Assembly (NCBI GenBank): GCA_905207705.1
Contig: CAJLMA010000002.1
Location: 186,001-250,000, forward strand
Length of the DNA: 64,000 nucleotides
DNA from: an uncultured Prevotellaceae bacterium
Lineage (GTDB): Bacteria; Bacteroidota; Bacteroidia; Bacteroidales; Muribaculaceae
Direction: 5' to 3'
The position numbers were made by a program, and so were the translations under genes. Below the pieces are notes generated by a model. The model was not told where the DNA came from, ran no database searches, and saw only the letters and a program-made list of their open reading frames with translations. Each line of letters opens with the position of its first letter. The first letter of the stretch is position 1. Shown here one piece after another: positions 51,455-59,044 of this stretch.

Positions 51455-52735
51455 TTAATAAGCAAACATTGGATAGTCCGACATGATACTGTTTACTTTC
51501 TCTCTTACCGATTTTATAACAGACGCATTATCTACATTATGCAAAACTGTATCAATCATCTCTACAATTTCTCCCATCAACTCCTCTTTTGCACCACGAG
51601 TAGTGATTGCAGGAGTTCCGAGACGTATTCCAGATGTCAAGAAAGGAGAACGAGTATCAAACGGAACCATATTCTTGTTGGCTGTTATATCAGCTTCCAC
51701 AAGGGCTTTCTCGGCAGCTTTCCCGGTTAATTCGGGGAACTTGCCACGCAAGTCAAGCAATATGCAGTGGTTGTCAGTTCCGCCCGAAGCAATTTTGTAA
51801 CCTTTGTCAAGGAATGCTTGAGCCATTACAGCAGCATTTTTCTTAACTTGCATTTGATATTCCTTGAAAGATGGCTGCAATGCTTCGCCAAATGCTACTG
51901 CCTTTGCTGCTATTACATGTTCAAGTGGGCCGCCTTGCACTCCCGGGAACACGGCTGAATCAAGCAATGCCGACATCTTCCTGATTTCACCCTTGTTGTT
52001 TTTCTTCCCGAATGGGTTGTCAAAGTCTTTGCCCATCATTATCACACCTCCACGAGGTCCTCTCAATGTCTTGTGGGTTGTAGATGTAACTATATGAGCA
52101 TACTTCACAGGATTATCAAGCAAACCAGCTGCTATCAATCCGGCCGGATGTGCCATGTCAAACATGAAAATGGCTCCTATCTCATCGGCAACCTTGCGGA
52201 TGCGTGCATAATCCCATTCACGAGAATATGCGCTGGCTCCTCCGATTATCATCTTCGGACGCTCCTTGCGTGCCACCTCTTCGAGCATGTCGTAATCTAT
52301 AAGGTTTGTATCACGTGTCACATTGTATTCAAGAGGCTTATAGACAAGTCCCGAGAAATTTACAAGGCTTCCATGTGTAAGGTGACCTCCGTGCGACAAG
52401 TTCAATCCCAAGAATTTATCTCCGGGATTCATCACTGCAAGGAATACCGCCATATTGGCTTGTGCCCCCGAATGTGGTTGTACGTTCGCCCATTCAGCAC
52501 CGAAGAGTTGTTTAAGGCGTTCAATGGCTATTGTTTCCGATTCATCCACTACTTGACATCCACCATAGTAACGGTGACCGGGATAGCCTTCGGCATACTT
52601 ATTGGTCAGGCATGAACCCATTGCTTGCATTACTTCATCGCTCACGAAGTTTTCACTTGCTATAAGTTCTATGCCTTTTTTTTGGCGTTGATGCTCACGT
52701 TCGATAATGTCGAAAATCACTTTATCTCTTTCCAT
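51455..52735 (-). CDS. glyA: serine hydroxymethyltransferase
   Basis: PLP enzyme that interconverts serine and glycine while charging tetrahydrofolate with a one-carbon unit. The 426-residue product has GIELIASENFVSDEV, YAEGYPGHRYYGGC and the cofactor lysine Lys222 in TSTTHKTLRGPRGG. Length is normal. It is the last gene of pyrB-pyrI-flavin reductase-glyA, 38 bases after the reductase gene; placing one-carbon supply behind pyrimidine synthesis would fit thymidylate demand (inference). A strong terminator follows. Confidence 0.97.
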   Translation of the reverse strand: MERDKVIFDIIEREHQRQKKGIELIASENFVSDEVMQAMGSCLTNKYAEGYPGHRYYGGCQVVDESETIAIERLKQLFGAEWANVQPHSGAQANMAVFLAVMNPGDKFLGLNLSHGGHLTHGSLVNFSGLVYKPLEYNVTRDTNLIDYDMLEEVARKERPKMIIGGASAYSREWDYARIRKVADEIGAIFMFDMAHPAGLIAAGLLDNPVKYAHIVTSTTHKTLRGPRGGVIMMGKDFDNPFGKKNNKGEIRKMSALLDSAVFPGVQGGPLEHVIAAKAVAFGEALQPSFKEYQMQVKKNAAVMAQAFLDKGYKIASGGTDNHCILLDLRGKFPELTGKAAEKALVEADITANKNMVPFDTRSPFLTSGIRLGTPAITTRGAKEELMGEIVEMIDTVLHNVDNASVIKSVREKVNSIMSDYPMFAY

Positions 52736-52773
52736 CGTTAGTAATGTGTATATAATATATTATAAATTCTTTA

Positions 52774-53349
52774 CTATTTAGCTGATTTGTTTTTCTTTAC
52801 CGACCATCCGAAATGTCCTATGCAATCACCCAGTTTAAAATACTCGCCATGAGAATACGCAAGCAAATTGGCTTTCTTCATGTCAAAAGCACCTGTCTCA
52901 GGATTTATGTACTTATCATCGGCCACTACATTAAGCACATCGGCGATGAACATGTCATGCGACCCGAGCGACAAAATTTCTTTCACCCGGCACTCTATCG
53001 ACAGTGGAGACTCTTCAATATATGGTGATGAAACTTTTACCCCTTTTACCGGAGTCAGTCCCATTTCTTCAAACTTGTTGTAATCCCGTCCCGACTTTAC
53101 TCCACACCAATCAGTAGCCTTGGCCAACTCAACTGTTGTCAAGTTCAACGTAAACTCCAGGTTGCGTTTTATTATGTCGTGACTGTGGCGTTGCGGACGT
53201 ATCGACACATAACACATCGCGGGATCTGTGCAAATAGTACCAACCCAACTTGCAGTAAAGACATTATATTCATCTTTGTCTCCACCACAACTGACCAGAA
53301 TTGCCGGTAAAGGATAAATAAGAGTTCCCGGTTTCCAATTTTGCTTCAT
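52774..53349 (-). CDS. flavin reductase-like (FMN-binding split barrel) protein
   Basis: A 191-residue protein of the flavin reductase domain family. Family marks are GTLIYPLPAILVSCGG and the central stretch NVFTASWVGTICTDPAMCYVS with the SW/TP pattern of FMN-binding split barrels, then RHSHDIIKRNLEFTLNLTT. The physiological partner is unknown; a role in supplying reduced flavin or acting on small flavin substrates would be typical (family knowledge). It sits nine bases after pyrI and 38 before glyA, and I recall this gene in the same operon in Bacteroides. Confidence 0.88.
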   Translation of the reverse strand: MKQNWKPGTLIYPLPAILVSCGGDKDEYNVFTASWVGTICTDPAMCYVSIRPQRHSHDIIKRNLEFTLNLTTVELAKATDWCGVKSGRDYNKFEEMGLTPVKGVKVSSPYIEESPLSIECRVKEILSLGSHDMFIADVLNVVADDKYINPETGAFDMKKANLLAYSHGEYFKLGDCIGHFGWSVKKNKSAK

Positions 53350-53358
53350 GAGAGGATG

Positions 53359-53823
53359 CTATTTCAGAATGATATTATCCTTTTCCACTGCACGTTCGCA
53401 ATAGTGGCACTTCAATGCTATGTTTTCCTTATTTATGACATGGAAATGCGTCTTCATAGGCTCATTGTTGGTAATACACTTAGGATTACCGCACTTCACC
53501 ATGTCATATACGTCATCGGGGAGAGTCACTGTATGCTTGTCCACGACTTCATAATCCCGTATTATGTTTATCTTGGCATTCGGAGCCACAAGCGCTATGC
53601 GATTGAGCGTGTCTTCATGAAAAAACACATCAGCTATTTTTATGATTCCTTTCTTGCCACACTTTTTGCTATCAAGGTTGAAGCCTATGGTAACACTATT
53701 TTTCAAGTTCTTGATTCCAAGCAAATCTACGACCTTAAACAATGATTCGGTAGGTATATGATCAATTACGGTACCGTTCTTCAGAGCAGCCACTGCCAAC
53801 TCTTCTTTTTTTATCTTATTCAT
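53359..53823 (-). CDS. pyrI: aspartate carbamoyltransferase regulatory chain
   Basis: Regulatory subunit that binds nucleotides and tunes ATCase. The 154-residue length is normal. The zinc site of the C-terminal domain is complete: Cys111 and Cys116 (CGNPKC) with Cys139 and Cys142 (CHYC), the spacing found in E. coli PyrI. The N-terminal allosteric domain carries IPTESLFKVVDLLGI and VTIGFNLDSKK. It follows pyrB by 18 bases. Its presence means ATCase here can be inhibited by nucleotides as well as controlled at the leader. Confidence 0.96.
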   Translation of the reverse strand: MNKIKKEELAVAALKNGTVIDHIPTESLFKVVDLLGIKNLKNSVTIGFNLDSKKCGKKGIIKIADVFFHEDTLNRIALVAPNAKINIIRDYEVVDKHTVTLPDDVYDMVKCGNPKCITNNEPMKTHFHVINKENIALKCHYCERAVEKDNIILK

Positions 53824-53841
53824 TGTAACGCCTCCTTTATT

Positions 53842-54759
53842 TTATTTAACCTTGATACCCAATACCTTGCAAATTATAGCCTGACGTGCATACAGTCCAT
53901 TGCGGGCTTGTTGGAAATAATACGCTTTAGGATTCTTGTCGACATCATAAGCAATCTCATTTACGCGTGGAAGCGGATGCAATACGCGTAAATTCTCCTT
54001 GCTGCCACATAGCATGGAATTTTTGAGCGTATACAAATTCTTGACACGTTCATATTCCATTATGTCGGTAAAACGCTCCCTTTGCACACGAGTCATATAC
54101 AGGATGTCGGTGCTATTGATTACATCTTCCGAAAATTCATGATACTCATGATACTCAATACCATGCTTGTCGCAGAATGCCTTATACTCATCGGGCATAC
54201 GCAATTCATCGCAAGCGACAAAATTGAACTTCGGGTTGAAATAATACATTGCCATAAGCAATGAATGTACCGTGCGGCCATATTTCAAGTCTCCAACCAT
54301 GGTAATGGTCAAGTCATCCAATTTTCCTTGTGTCTTGTAGATCGAATACAAGTCGAGCATTGTCTGCGATGGATGCTGGTTGGCTCCATCGCCTGCATTG
54401 ATGATTGGCACAGGAGAAAACTCACTCGCATACCGCGCAGCTCCTTCAAGATAATGCCGCATGATTATCAAATCGGCATAATTGCTGACCATCATTATCG
54501 TGTCATGCAACGTTTCCCCCTTTGAAGAACTCGTCGTATTGGCATCTGAGAAACCGATAATACGCCCTCCGAGGCGATTCACTGCCGTTTCAAAGCTCAA
54601 ACGAGTACGAGTTGATGGTTCAAAGAAAAGAGTGGCAACTACCTTACCTGCTAATAAATCTCGATTGGGATTCTCTTCAAAGCATCGGGCATCTTCAAGC
54701 AACGACAATATGTCATCCTTGGAGAAATCAGAGATTGAAACCAAACTTGCGTTATTCAT
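53842..54759 (-). CDS. pyrB: aspartate carbamoyltransferase catalytic chain
   Basis: First committed step of pyrimidine synthesis. The 305-residue product has the carbamoyl-phosphate loop FFEPSTRTRLSFETA (Ser49-Thr50-Arg51-Thr52-Arg53), the HPSQTMLDLYSIY region for the adjoining subunit contact and HPLPRVNEIAYDVD near the C-terminus. Length is normal for the form that assembles with PyrI. First gene of the operon; about 300 bases of leader lie between its start and the promoter, holding a short ORF and a terminator. Confidence 0.97.
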   Translation of the reverse strand: MNNASLVSISDFSKDDILSLLEDARCFEENPNRDLLAGKVVATLFFEPSTRTRLSFETAVNRLGGRIIGFSDANTTSSSKGETLHDTIMMVSNYADLIIMRHYLEGAARYASEFSPVPIINAGDGANQHPSQTMLDLYSIYKTQGKLDDLTITMVGDLKYGRTVHSLLMAMYYFNPKFNFVACDELRMPDEYKAFCDKHGIEYHEYHEFSEDVINSTDILYMTRVQRERFTDIMEYERVKNLYTLKNSMLCGSKENLRVLHPLPRVNEIAYDVDKNPKAYYFQQARNGLYARQAIICKVLGIKVK

Positions 54760-54844
54760 AATTTATGTCTTACCGTTATTTTGTTCCTTTTGCGCCTATT
54801 GAATCAATATGTGAATGTAGAAGGCATACTCCCCTTGTATGTAC

Positions 54845-54883
54845 AAAAAAAGCCAATCGCCGAAATTATCTCGACAGATTGAC
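54845..54883 (-). terminator. intrinsic terminator inside the pyrB leader
   Basis: Minus strand: GTCAATC pairs with GATTGGC (one T-G), and after a single bulged T, GTCGAG pairs with TTCGGC (two G-T pairs), loop ATAAT; seven T follow directly (A at 54845-54851 on the plus strand). About 13 base pairs in total. It lies upstream of pyrB, not after a gene, hence the attenuator reading. Confidence 0.65.
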
Positions 54884-54892
54884 CCAACAAAT

Positions 54893-54979
54893 TCATTTTC
54901 GACAAGTCCAACGCCTACACACCTCGTTTCGGTGTGAATGTTGCATGTCAAACCATATATGCAGGATGTCCTTCTTCAT
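54893..54979 (-). CDS. candidate pyr leader peptide (28 codons)
   Basis: An ATG-started ORF whose product would be MKKDILHIWFDMQHSHRNEV followed by CRRWTCRK. It has no family and no clear ribosome-binding site. Its only support is position: it ends ten bases before the leader terminator, where a translating ribosome would mask the hairpin. Treat as a hypothesis. Confidence 0.3.
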   Translation of the reverse strand: MKKDILHIWFDMQHSHRNEVCRRWTCRK

Positions 54980-55062
54980 GTCTTTGCATAAATCAAACTT
55001 CACCTTGGCACCACGCACAAGCACGCTTGGCGAGTATGCGCTCGGCTTACGTTATCTCTCAA

Positions 55063-55093
55063 CAAAGATACGGAAATTTTCCTTACAAACACA
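55063..55093 (-). promoter_or_regulatory. promoter of the pyrB operon
   Basis: Minus strand: TGTG (55090-55093), 19 bases, TATCTTTG (55063-55070). The predicted transcript start near 55056 defines a leader of roughly 300 bases. Confidence 0.6.
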
Positions 55094-55200
55094 TTACAAT
55101 CCATGAAAAAAATCTTTATCCGCACACTCCAAAGCCACGATACAGGCGCAATCCTCCTTTTTTGTTTTTAAAGGTCGCTTAAGCGTATTATCACATGGCT

Positions 55201-56526
55201 TCAGTTATTAAAATTGAATCGCACTCCTAATTGGAAATCGAAAGCAAGTTTCTTTTCCTTATAAAGTGTCAATACGTCACTGCCATCATCAAAATAATAC
55301 CCTACACCGGGTTCAACATATACGCCCACCACACTCGATATGTTATATTGAGCACCCACATCGGCACTAATCGACCATTGCAACCTTTTAGGATTCACGC
55401 TTTCACTATCATTCTCAACGACATGGCCATTATTTATATAATCGGTCTTTGATTGTCCGGCAACAGGTATTTCCATCATTCCACCGGCAGCCGCATACAC
55501 CGAAAAATGCTCATTACCCCATATTTTGAAATTAACCTTCAAAGGTATGCCGAGATAATGCAGCTTCTGCTCGGTCTCATAATAATCATTCGCGCTACCC
55601 GAACGCAAATCAGAAGCCAATACCGTATATGCAAGTCCGCTCTCCAATCCCCACCTGTCGGTCAACGCATAATTCACTGACGCGCCGACACGCACAGGCA
55701 AATGATGCTTGATATCGGTCATTGTCGAAGTGTTTAGGTTGTTGAGCATAATATTTGCCATGGCATTATGTGTCCAATCCGTCTTTCCTGGTATGACAGC
55801 AAACGGATTTGCTCCAATCTTGAAATTGCGATAACCGTTTGACACTGTACTATTACCGTTTATTGAATTTGAAGCATATAAACCTACATTCCACTTACCA
55901 TCATTTTTTTCATTACTGCCTATGTCATGGACATAATATGTATTGCCCTGCATCCTTTCATAATCGGACTCTCCGTTCCCGAATACGAAAGGCTTCTGAT
56001 CTTCCTTTTCATTTGTCCTATTATCAACACGCTGCTTGACATCGACACTATCTTGACATACTGCACTTTTTTCACCGACCACTCGTGCCACCACTTCATC
56101 ATCAATTTGATTGGTTACGACAGCTTTACTCTCTCGCTTGATAATAGACGCAGCCCCAACGCCGGAAATATTATTACTTTGCTCATTACCAACAAATTCA
56201 TCTATATTTGCTTTTGCAACAATGCTCGCATCCGCACTGCCACCTTCTGGTTTTGTTTCAGACGTATAATTTTCAGGTACAACATCTTTAAGGTTGGTAT
56301 CAAAGAATAAAATAGAACCGGTTATGATTACAAATATGGCAATAACGGCTGCGGCCACGATTCGCCATCGACGAGACATGACGACTATTCTACCTGTCAG
56401 CTTATCATTAACTGGTAACACCGTTTTATCCAACGAACGTTCAATTTCGTCCCACAAGCCTTCGGGAGCCTTCTGCTCATTATTTGCCAAACGTTCTTGT
56501 ATTCTTTTTAACCATCGTTCATCCAT
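55201..56526 (-). CDS. membrane-anchored protein with C-terminal outer-membrane barrel, ECF-linked
   Basis: A 441-residue protein with unusual architecture. Residues 1-53 are charged and should be cytoplasmic (MDERWLKRIQERLANNEQKA, PEGLWDEIERSL), ending in SRRWR; residues about 55-76 are a single hydrophobic helix (VAAAVIAIFVIITGSILFF). Then comes a disordered, charged linker to about 230. The rest is a beta-barrel of the OmpA/PorT-like type (GLESGLAYTVLAS, HFSVYAAAGGMMEIPVAGQ, VGVYVEPGVGYYF, FQLGVRFNFNN). The gene starts three bases after the ECF sigma stop, so translation is coupled. The short head resembles an anti-sigma contact region by position, not by any motif I can prove. It has no cleavable signal peptide. 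Confidence 0.8.
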   Translation of the reverse strand: MDERWLKRIQERLANNEQKAPEGLWDEIERSLDKTVLPVNDKLTGRIVVMSRRWRIVAAAVIAIFVIITGSILFFDTNLKDVVPENYTSETKPEGGSADASIVAKANIDEFVGNEQSNNISGVGAASIIKRESKAVVTNQIDDEVVARVVGEKSAVCQDSVDVKQRVDNRTNEKEDQKPFVFGNGESDYERMQGNTYYVHDIGSNEKNDGKWNVGLYASNSINGNSTVSNGYRNFKIGANPFAVIPGKTDWTHNAMANIMLNNLNTSTMTDIKHHLPVRVGASVNYALTDRWGLESGLAYTVLASDLRSGSANDYYETEQKLHYLGIPLKVNFKIWGNEHFSVYAAAGGMMEIPVAGQSKTDYINNGHVVENDSESVNPKRLQWSISADVGAQYNISSVVGVYVEPGVGYYFDDGSDVLTLYKEKKLAFDFQLGVRFNFNN

Positions 56527-56529
56527 GAC

Positions 56530-57111
56530 TCAATCTTCTTGCTTTTTATTTAGATAATCTGCAATTTGCTCGGCGAGCATGGCTTTCGCCCTATGAAATT
56601 GAGATGCCGAAGAATTTTCCTTTATTCCTAACTTTGCTGAAATCTCTTTGTGACTCTTCCCTTCAAAGACATACAGATTGAATACCATCCTATAGCCATC
56701 GGGCAAATCCCTAATCATTTCCATCAATACGCCAATCGGAACCTTATCTACGTCATCCTCATCAATTTCCTCCAAGTCGCATTCACGGTTGTCTTCTATT
56801 GCTTCAGGTATTTCTATAGCTTGGCTCTTGCTGTTCTCGGCAATCTGCTTCAATGATTCATTTACGACGATTTTTGTCATCCACGCCTTCAACGACCCAT
56901 CTCCTTTGTATTCAAATGTGCCGATTGAAGAAAATATCTTTATGAAGCTTTCTTGAAGCACATCTTTCAACAACTCGTCATCGGTCACATATCGAGCTAC
57001 AACTCCCGTCAGATATCCCGAATAGGTATCATACAACTCCTTTGCAGCCACCTTGTCGCCATGTTTGACTGAATCGGAGATACGCCGTTCATTCCCAATA
57101 TTTTTCCCCAT
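56530..57111 (-). CDS. ECF-type RNA polymerase sigma factor
   Basis: A 193-residue sigma-70-family factor of the extracytoplasmic-function group. Region 2 spans about 20-90 (ELYDTYSGYLTGVVARYV, DVLQESFIKIFSSI, WMTKIVVNESLKQI) and region 4 about 130-185 (IRDLPDGYRMVFNLYVFEGK, SHKEISAKLGIKENSSASQF, HRAKAMLAEQIADYL), with an acidic spacer between them. The promoters it reads cannot be told from this window. It is immediately upstream of, and coupled to, the anchor/barrel protein gene, which is the likely regulator. The two lipoprotein genes upstream on the same strand are candidate members of its regulon (inference). Confidence 0.94.
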   Translation of the reverse strand: MGKNIGNERRISDSVKHGDKVAAKELYDTYSGYLTGVVARYVTDDELLKDVLQESFIKIFSSIGTFEYKGDGSLKAWMTKIVVNESLKQIAENSKSQAIEIPEAIEDNRECDLEEIDEDDVDKVPIGVLMEMIRDLPDGYRMVFNLYVFEGKSHKEISAKLGIKENSSASQFHRAKAMLAEQIADYLNKKQED

Positions 57112-57201
57112 TCAAACAATATATTGGTAAATGAACTTCATATATGGAATTGTTTCTCGCTTCATTATTACAAGTCGCCTGCGTCACAAGCAACATGGAA
57201 C

Positions 57202-57242
57202 AAGTTGCACCATTCGGATAAGAAATCCGATTGGCACAACTT
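57202..57242. other. imperfect long stem-loop upstream of the ECF gene
   Basis: AAGTTG (57202-57207) pairs with CAACTT (57237-57242); inward, CCA pairs with TGG and TCGGAT with ATCCGA around a short loop, separated by small mismatches. There is no T-run on either side, so it is not a plain terminator. It sits between the DUF4840 stop and the ECF start. Confidence 0.5.
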
Positions 57243-57327
57243 CTCCGCCTTTCAAATTATAACTAACATTACAATAATCGATACCGTTATTATGCTTTCT
57301 CCTGCTTAAAATTAATAGGAATCCAAG

Positions 57328-57882
57328 TTATTCCTTATCAGTTGAATTAAACTGATAGGTTATTGACTTGAAAGAAGTAACTGCATTCCCATTAACCGTT
57401 ACGTTATTTGCAACTATCTCAAATGTCAAGCTGTTATCAGTCCCATTATAAATGCCATTCTCATCCCTTGTCGACAAGCCGACATTCACTTCCTTGCTGT
57501 CACCTCCGAGCGTCATGGTAAATTCCAAAGGAGCCGGATTCAACTCAAGGAACAAATTTAATGAAAACAGAGACGGTTCATATCCTATATTGCAATTGAC
57601 TTCACCAACTGAAGCCATCGCATCCTGCAAATCTTCGGCCGGAACTATATATTTGACTATCGAATCCACAGGGAAGTCTTTAATTACAATATTGGCTTTG
57701 TCAACACTCACCTTGACAACTTCGCTATCGTCACCATTTGCAATCAAATTTCCCGTATAGTCCCCTATGGCACTATCCTTTGTTACCAGAGTAATCACCT
57801 GCTCGTCATCACATGAAAACAATGCAATTACCATGCAACTCATCAACAAAGCCATAAGGCTTAAACTTTTCAAGACTTTCAT
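57328..57882 (-). CDS. DUF4840-type lipoprotein
   Basis: A 184-residue lipoprotein. From the ATG at 57882 the N-terminus MKVLKSLSLMALLMSCMVIA leads to lipobox LFSC (Cys24), followed by DDE, a probable surface-export context. The rest is a beta-sandwich-like domain (IGDYTGNLIANGD, VKVSVDKANIVIKDFPVDSI, GIYNGTDNSLTFEIVANNV, then TYQFNSTDKE at the end) fitting DUF4840, a Bacteroidales family of unknown function. The frame is open 38 codons further upstream, but that part is not signal-like, and AAAGGA lies just before 57882, so I choose the internal start. It precedes the ECF gene by about 215 bases on the same strand. Confidence 0.8.
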   Translation of the reverse strand: MKVLKSLSLMALLMSCMVIALFSCDDEQVITLVTKDSAIGDYTGNLIANGDDSEVVKVSVDKANIVIKDFPVDSIVKYIVPAEDLQDAMASVGEVNCNIGYEPSLFSLNLFLELNPAPLEFTMTLGGDSKEVNVGLSTRDENGIYNGTDNSLTFEIVANNVTVNGNAVTSFKSITYQFNSTDKE

Positions 57883-58039
57883 ATATCCTTTTTTTAATTC
57901 TTTAAATAACTCTACTGTCATATGTGATCCCAATGCAGCAAAACTGCGTGCAAATCGCGTTGTTCTCTTTATTTCCCTGTAATTTTTATTTATCAATGTG
58001 TGCCTTGGTCTAACTAATCACATAAGTGAATCACAATGT

Positions 58040-58822
58040 TTATTCTATATTAATCACGCTGAGAGCCGTAACATCAACATTTTCCAAGTCACTGCCGCCT
58101 TCTTCCTCTTTATCGGACTCGGCCGACTTGCGAGTACAGTAATTAAATGTTGTGGATTTTTCGCTTCCAAAAGCCTTCCATTTCAATGTCAACTTAACAG
58201 TTTCCCCGTTAGTGTCGGGAAGCTGGTCAAGCCTGAATGCAACCAACCCGTCTGCATAAAAGCCCTGTACGTCGCCATTGGCATCGTGACGGAATTCTAC
58301 TACATAAGGATCGTAGGGATCGACTTGAGTGAGCAAGTTCACATAATGCGCCTTCCCAGTTCCTGCCGTTATTGTGCGAAAACGCAATGTCAAGTACCCG
58401 TCTTCCGAAATTGTCATCCAGTCATCTACAATTTCCACAGGGTCGTTGCCATATTTCTCATCATTTTCCAATCCGAGAGAAGGAACTGTCGATTTCGTAC
58501 GAATACTGTCAATCCAATTCACATATACATTCTTGGTATAATCTACATGTTGCGAACTTACCTCATGATAATTAATCAATGCTCTCACTTCCTTGTCTCC
58601 ATAAGGGGAACCTTGCATGTTCACTGGGAACAAAGTCGTGTTTTCATCAAGCTGTAGATAACATTCATCTTCACTCACAGGCTTAACAGTAACAAGTGCG
58701 TTAGCATAACCACCAACATAGATGTATGAATCACCCTCGCTGCTGCATGAGCCGAAAATTAACGCGGACGACATTATAGCCGATATTGAAAGTAATTTCG
58801 CAATTTTTTTCATAATTCTCAT
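58040..58822 (-). CDS. NigD-like lipoprotein
   Basis: A 260-residue lipoprotein with lipobox LIFGSC (Cys26) and a beta-rich body, resembling the NigD-like family of Bacteroidales. The original NigD was named in connection with bacteriocin immunity in an oral Prevotella locus, but most family members have no demonstrated role. Visible stretches: VKPVSEDECYLQLDENTTLF, VRALINYHEV, VYVNWIDSIRTK, GYLTLRFRTITAG and LRLTLKWKAFG-like VKLTLKWKAFGSE. The Met at codon 4 (58813) is an equally good start. It lies 157 bases upstream of the DUF4840 gene (58 bases to the longer frame) and may form one transcript with it. Confidence 0.85.
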   Translation of the reverse strand: MRIMKKIAKLLSISAIMSSALIFGSCSSEGDSYIYVGGYANALVTVKPVSEDECYLQLDENTTLFPVNMQGSPYGDKEVRALINYHEVSSQHVDYTKNVYVNWIDSIRTKSTVPSLGLENDEKYGNDPVEIVDDWMTISEDGYLTLRFRTITAGTGKAHYVNLLTQVDPYDPYVVEFRHDANGDVQGFYADGLVAFRLDQLPDTNGETVKLTLKWKAFGSEKSTTFNYCTRKSAESDKEEEGGSDLENVDVTALSVINIE

Positions 58823-58925
58823 TTATTTTTAGTTTACATCAATAAAATCACAAAATTGTAAAATCTTGCATGGGCCAATCAATATTTAACACATTTTAAT
58901 ATACCCAATTATCCCTTACCGCATT

Positions 58926-58966
58926 AAAAAATAGCTGCATGCCGGTTAAATCACAACCAACATGCA
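58926..58966 (-). terminator. intrinsic terminator after the PRiA4b-type gene
   Basis: Minus strand: TGCATG pairs with CATGCA and GGTT with AACC (two-base internal loop, 7-base loop), then GCTA and six T (58926-58931 on plus as A). It ends the transcript of the minus-strand gene at 59045. Confidence 0.8.
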
Positions 58967-59044
58967 ACCAATCTAAAAACTTAATGTATTTATTATTGAA
59001 TAACCAATGTGTGTTCAAGTATTGATATTCAAAGAAATATTCGC

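Larger units (their letters stand above)
54760..55056 (-). promoter_or_regulatory. pyrB leader with candidate attenuator
   Basis: No long gene is credible here. Reading along the minus strand from the promoter: a 28-codon ORF (54979 down to 54893), containing a CACACC/GGTGTG hairpin; then, about ten bases after its stop, an intrinsic terminator (separate entry); then about 85 bases to the pyrB ATG. This is the geometry of leader-peptide attenuation as in E. coli pyrBI. The mechanism is inference. Confidence 0.5.

Noticed and set aside
54765..55182. Plus-strand ORFs in the pyrB upstream gap (113 and 82 codons).
   Set aside because: They overlap each other in different frames, match no family, and run antisense to the predicted leader; composition is not gene-like.
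57883..57996. Longer start of the DUF4840 lipoprotein.
   Set aside because: The added 38 residues are basic and not signal-like; a ribosome-binding-like AAAGGA precedes the internal ATG that starts a proper lipoprotein signal.
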